Program-made: the position numbers and the translations under genes | NCBI RefSeq assembly: GCF_004768465.1 | Contig: NZ_SRMF01000002.1 | Span: 411,606 to 475,605, forward strand | From: Natronospirillum operosum | GTDB taxonomy: Bacteria; Pseudomonadota; Gammaproteobacteria; Pseudomonadales; Natronospirillaceae | Length of the DNA stretch: 64,000 nt | Direction: 5' to 3' | The notes under the pieces: generated by a model | What the model was told of the DNA's origin: nothing | Databases searched by the model: none | What the model saw: only the letters and a program-made list of their open reading frames with translations | Shown here: positions 62,823-64,000 of the stretch, one piece after another | Layout of the letters: each line of letters begins with the position of its first letter | How positions within the stretch are numbered: position 1 is the stretch's first letter

Positions 62823-64000
62823 TGGACACCCTGACTCTGCAACCGGGCGCCATGACACTGGCCGACTGGCGCCGGATCTACACCAGCCAGGTGCAACTGG
62901 CACTGCCGGACTGCGCCCGCGCTGAAATGACGGCCTCGGTGGACTGTGTCAACCGGGTGGTGGCGGAGGACCGCACCGTCTATGGCATCAATACCGGATT
63001 CGGTCTGCTCGCCCAGACACGTATCGAACCCGGTGAACTGGAACACCTGCAGCAGGCGCTGGTGCTGTCGCATGCCGCCGGTGTCGGCGCGGCACTGGAC
63101 GACGATATGGTGCGTCTGATCATGGCACTGAAAATCAACAGCCTGGCCCGGGGCCATTCCGGCATCCGGCCCGAGGTGGTCGAGGCGCTGGTCAGCCTGG
63201 TCAATGCCGGAGTTTACCCCCATATTCCGGGTCGCGGGTCCTGCGGCGCCTCGGGTGATCTGGCACCACTGGCGCACATGAGCCTGATTCTGCTGGGTGA
63301 AGGCCAGGCGCGCTGGCAGGGTCAGTGGCTGGACGCCTTCGAGGCATTGGCCAAGGCCGGGCTGGAGCCGTTGCGGCTGGCCCCCAAGGAAGGTCTGGCC
63401 TTGCTGAACGGCACCCAGGTCTCCACCGCCTATGCGCTGCGCGGCCTGTTCGATGCCGAAGATCTCTATGCCGCCGCCACCGTCTGTGGCGCACTTACGG
63501 TCGAGGCCACTCTGAGTTCGCGCACGCCTTTTGACCCGCGCATTCATGCGGTTCGGGGGCAGCCGGGCCAGATCGACGCGGCCGCTGCCTATCGCCATCT
63601 GCTGGGTGAAGAGAGCGCCATCAGCCGTTCGCACGCCGACTGCGACAAGGTGCAGGATCCCTATTCACTGCGCTGCCAGCCGCAGGTAATGGGCGCCTGC
63701 CTGACCCAGTTGCGCCAGGCCGCCGAGGTACTGGCCATTGAGGCCAATGCGGTGTCGGACAACCCACTGGTCTTTGCCCAGGACGACGAGATTCTGTCCG
63801 GCGGCAACTTCCACGCCGAGCCGGTGGCCATGGCGGCCGACAACCTGGCCCTGGCACTCGCCGAAATCGGCAGCCTGACCGAGCGGCGCATCTCGCTGAT
63901 GATGGATACGCATATGTCCCAACTGCCGCCGTTCCTGGTGGAAAACGGCGGCGTGAACTCCGGCTTCATGATTGCCCAGGTCACTGCCGCAGCGCTGGCC
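62822..64000 (+). CDS. hutH: Histidine ammonia-lyase HutH (3' end outside window)
   Basis: 393 codons of HutH are present, and the frame is open to the window edge. HutH deaminates histidine to urocanate. Ala143-Ser144-Gly145, within [20 protein letters not shown], cyclises to the MIO electrophile. YGINTGFG near residue 53 carries the catalytic tyrosine, and [15 protein letters not shown] and [10 protein letters not shown] follow. The ATG overlaps the hutU TGA (TGATG), indicating coupling. A complete protein would be about 510 residues. Confidence 0.96.

Overview
The window is about 64 kb of GC-rich (estimated 60-65 %) chromosome from a gammaproteobacterium. The main pointers are a close prpD, qorB with its HxlR partner, thiI with a rhodanese tail, dgkA, mrcB, a cyanide-insensitive-type bd oxidase with cydDC, and operator motifs of the PsrA, LldR/PdhR, HutC and Anr/FNR types. 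Tandem fadE-like genes, TRAP transport and several c-di-GMP enzymes suggest a free-living, possibly marine or saline, heterotroph. The genus cannot be fixed from this sequence. No rRNA, tRNA, IS element, prophage or CRISPR array was seen.

Layout. 1-3232: prpD and an AEC carrier, bracketed by intergenic DNA full of palindromic repeats. 3233-7785: small redox and regulator genes (FMN reductase/LysR, qorB/HxlR, bluB, an epimerase). 8008-13667: an LPLAT acyltransferase, two FadE-like acyl-CoA dehydrogenases with a PsrA-like operator, and a small HTH protein. 13684-20116: DUF2007-like protein, mrcB, PfkB kinase, a diguanylate cyclase, a small membrane protein and a lytic-transglycosylase-like protein. 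20017-31938: a lactate-use locus, with divergent lldR (+) facing dctP-dctQ-dctM-lldE-lldF-lldG-MCP-dld (-); two LldR-type operators lie in the divergent gap. 32006-37951: Anr/FNR-box promoter and cioA-cioB-cydD-cydC. 37964-41825: two lipoproteins, glycerate kinase and a PAS-GGDEF protein. 41963-49796: HAD phosphatase, FAN1-like nuclease, thiI, an FeS helicase with an N-terminal nuclease-like region, dgkA and a META lipoprotein. 49879-53777: GGDEF/EAL protein and a MotA-like/OmpA coiled-coil stator pair. 53853-64000: histidine-use region with an M24 hydrolase, DadA-like oxidase, hutC, a YjiH-type membrane protein, and hutI-G-U-H (hutH cut by the window end). Two identical HutC-type operators lie between the YjiH gene and hutI.

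How genes work together. In the lactate locus a TRAP system imports a carboxylate (probably lactate), LldEFG and the FAD/FeS Dld oxidise L- and D-lactate, and a soluble chemoreceptor is translated in the same overlapping gene string. In the hut locus HutH, U, I and G would take histidine to glutamate plus formamide, and the YjiH protein is placed as a co-regulated transporter candidate.

The least explained signal is a family of about 90-120 bp intergenic elements (copies at 1-72, 221-311, 2973-3089 and 59980-60070). Each has an 8-bp inner hairpin whose stem varies with pairing preserved, an outer stem likewise in the three complete copies, and a conserved one-sided linker containing RTCCCTG, which is repeated as the hairpin loop. 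The family looks like a selected folded nucleic acid of unknown function.
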